DNA from: Acridotheres tristis
Lineage: Eukaryota; Chordata; Aves; Passeriformes; Sturnidae
Direction: 5' to 3'
DNA: 64,000 nucleotides
Assembly (NCBI GenBank): GCA_037013685.1
Contig: CM072885.1
Span: 28,619,442 to 28,683,441, forward strand
The translations under genes were made by a program, and so were the position numbers. Positions 61,401-64,000 of this stretch are shown here, in pieces. The notes under the pieces were generated by a model. That model ran no database searches. It was not told where the DNA came from and saw nothing but the letters and a program-made list of their open reading frames with translations. How positions within the stretch are numbered: the stretch's first letter is position 1; each line of letters opens with the position of its first letter.

Positions 61401-64000
61401 ATTTCAATTTGTGAAAACATTTTCTGCCTGTTTGGGCACTTCTGTGTAAACTTAATAGTGAAAACCATTCATTTATATATGGGGTTGCTCTTAATATGTA
61501 TTTTCACTTTAATCTCAGAAAGGCAAGGAAAAAAGAAAAAAAAAGGAAGGTTTTCGTTTTTTTGAAGAACTTAGAGCAGTGGAAAATAATCTGTAATTGG
61601 AAAGAAGAAGAATTGGATGGAAAAAAGTCATAAAGTGTTGCCCTTACTTTTCTTATTCCAGTTTAGGATTGGGGTTTTTTTTGTGACATTCAAAATGAAA
61701 ATACGTACTTTCTTGCTTATGCTATACTGGACTCCTTGTACAAGTGTAATTAAGGAGGAATTTAAGAAGAAGAAATTTCTCAAGCTGATTGTCAATGCTA
61801 ATAATTGAGGAAGATGATGGAAAGGTTTCCAAGAGTGTAGGTCTAGCTTTGTGTTCTTAATTCTAGGTGTACTTGGTCCTACTGGTGCATTTGAGAAAAC
61901 ATTTTTCGGAAGTCACTTACACTATGCTAGGTTTAACATCAGGAAATTGAGCAGTTTTGTGGCTGAATTTTAAATAAATTTTAAAAATAAAATATTGGCT
62001 TGTTCTGTCTCTTGCCTACTGCACACTTCTGTTGCATTCATTTTGAAGAATGTAGCTTCATAATTCACAGATTTTTTCCATCATCCTGACTGCTTAATGA
62101 AATATTTTTCTTGAATTCCAACAAGTAAATAATGATCCTTGTGGTGAACATGGACACATGAACTTTTGTCGTGGATATTATATGGTAGTACGGAATTTAC
62201 AGTTTATCTGTCACAGTCCTTTCAATATAGCACTTCTTCCATGAAGGATCTATTAATCAGACTAATTCAGCTCGGCCCATACTTGCTGTCCAAAACATTA
62301 TAACTCCCCTTGATAGAGGTGTCTGTTCTAATGGCAAAATTTTCATCTTCTTTTTCTGTTCAGTAATTAAAACCTGACACACTTTACATGCCTTCAATGC
62401 CATTGAACTGTTGTTTTAACTCTATGTGATTATTGGGTCATTCAAGATAAATCTTTCTACAAGGCTGATTATTTTAAAATAAATTTAAATATCTTACAAT
62501 ACACAGTATCTTTCCAAAACACTTGAGATTAGTGAAAGGTCTTAGCCTAGTTATTTGATCTCTATATTAGATATCAAAACATCAGCAGAAATTTCTGTGT
62601 CAGGGTCCTGAGTGCACCAAGGTACTGAAAATACCCTGGAAAAATTTCCCTGAGGCCTTTATCCATTCAGCCTCTGCTCTCTGACTTGGGAGCTGCATCA
62701 ATCTCAGACTCTTGCCCTTCTCGATCCTTCCTGAGTTATGTCATAGATGTGCTGCCACTGGCCCTGCCGTTCAGGCAGAGATTTATAAATGCGTCTCTTC
62801 TGTGCTGCATGGTAGCTCTGACCTCTGAGGTACTGGAAAGAGACTTTTCATCCAAAGAAAGATGAGTGTACCACCTGAAGAAGGCTTACAATTCAGAGCC
62901 CTGAAAGGCTGATCTGAATCTGAGGGGTAGTTATTAAGACTCAAGTCTCTTCTGAAGTGGTTTCTCTTCAGGCAAGTATATTTTGTGACTGTTCAGCAAC
63001 AAATATTTTAGCTTATTCTATTTCCCTAAAAGTCTCTTCCTGAGCCATTCAGTATTCAGCGTACTCGTCCAATGTGTAAGAGATGGAAATTTATTTTCAT
63101 CCTGCCTAAGATTATTTCATCTTCCCACCTCTATGTGCCCTAAAAGCTGCCAGCAGAAGTGGGTGGAGAGGTATCTTTTTCTTGTGTAGCATTAAGCAAA
63201 ACAGGTAAAATAGAGTCTGTTGCATATAAAATACTAAAATAATCTTATGTGGTAAATTAACCTGAATATTAAATACTGTACAAGACAGTTTTCCATTGCC
63301 AAAGTCTGTGAATCAGTTGTATAATTTCCAGGCTTAAGCTCTTCTCATTGTCCTTCAGCTTCTCTTTTCTTTGCAATATTATTTCACACTAAGCCATGAA
63401 AATGTTAAGAATTGTTCATTGTTCTTGCAGAAATTTTTCCCAAAGCCTAACAGTACTAGTGGAAACTGAGAACTGTGCCTGACTATTTCTTGCCTATAAG
63501 GTTTAAAAAATCAGGGCCATTATTCAGGTTTATCTTCTCTTAGTTCTGAACACTGTTTTTTTGGCAGTATTTACATTATGGCTTGTGTGCTAAGAAAGGA
63601 TCTGTTACTGAATTCAACCTCTTTCACTGTGCTTCTACTTATAATGGATCACATTCGGAAAAGTAGAGGCAACAAGTTATGCTGTTCATAGAGACATTTA
63701 AAATACAAATATATTTGCCTACTTGCTTAACCTTCTGAAGGACGCTTCAGGTGTCTTCAGGACACTTCACTTTTGGTGAAGAAGAATTAACAGAGAGGAA
63801 CATCCCTCAGCAAATTGAAAGGTAGAAATGAGTGCTTTTCTACCAACAAAACCATGCTAATTGTCCAGGAGGTTAGGTTTCAAAATGGTTCCTTGAAAAA
63901 ATAAATACTTTCATCACCAATAATATCTATGGATTCTTTTTTTTTCTCTGTCTTCTTACTAGCAATGGAAAATCCTTCATCAGAATTTGCTACCCAAATT
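52451..64000. other. AT-rich non-coding stretch to the window end
   Basis: About 11.5 kb with no recognisable exon, RNA gene or repeat family. A mixed A-run/C-run patch lies at 53001-53040, a T run at about 58611-58624 and an inverted repeat at 57515-57538. Open frames do not exceed about 85 codons and show no family likeness. Moderately GC-richer patches at about 56680-56820 and 62590-62830 are unassigned. Confidence 0.5.
57515..57538. repeat. Inverted repeat, 10-bp arms, 4-nt spacer
   Basis: ATTTACATTT (57515-57524) and AAATGTAAAT (57529-57538) are exact reverse complements separated by GGAT. The arms contain octamer-like ATTTACAT/ATGTAAAT words related to the POU-factor motif ATTTGCAT, but one base away from it, so a regulatory role is speculative. 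Confidence 0.75.

Overview
This is vertebrate nuclear DNA, most likely from a bird and probably a passerine. The evidence is three 5'-truncated fragments that read as CR1 LINE (39969-40325, 41801-41893, 48665-48721), several LTR copies of avian endogenous-retrovirus type, one compact GC-rich CpG island, and a long AT-rich, gene-poor remainder. Nothing in the window looks prokaryotic, and I found no intact protein-coding gene. The many short open frames are what chance gives in AT-rich DNA, or are shadows of repeats.

Layout. 1-2660: AT-rich non-coding DNA. 2661-6191: a complete insertion of an endogenous retrovirus with a 5-bp target duplication (CACTT). It has a full 5' LTR (2666-3348), a primer-binding-site-like sequence, a frameshifted gag and gag-protease remnant, and a 3' LTR lacking its first ~260 bp. 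6192-7250: non-coding, with a 19-bp tandem duplication. 7280-8620: a CpG island with GC boxes, good splice-donor candidates and a (GTCC)7(ATCC)12 microsatellite. This is the probable promoter and 5' exon of an unidentified gene. 8650-64000: about 55 kb of AT-rich sequence with no recognisable coding exon, best read as a very large first intron or an intergenic desert.

That long stretch holds a probable solo LTR (about 23760-24468), a clear solo LTR (48075-48623), a probable LTR remnant in a GC-rich block (51935-52263), the CR1 fragments, several tracts made almost only of A and C (or T and G), short tandem repeats and a few notable foldbacks. One stretch (36203-36349) has strong splice signals on both sides and an open phase-0 frame. 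It could be an alternative or non-coding exon.

I did not find a clear new multi-gene system. The best leads are the contrast between near-identical LTRs and a badly broken interior in the retrovirus, the CpG island without a visible gene, a pre-miRNA-like foldback at 10758-10814, the cryptic exon at 36203-36349, and the recurring A/C-only tracts. Family names are from memory of avian repeats and were not checked against a database.
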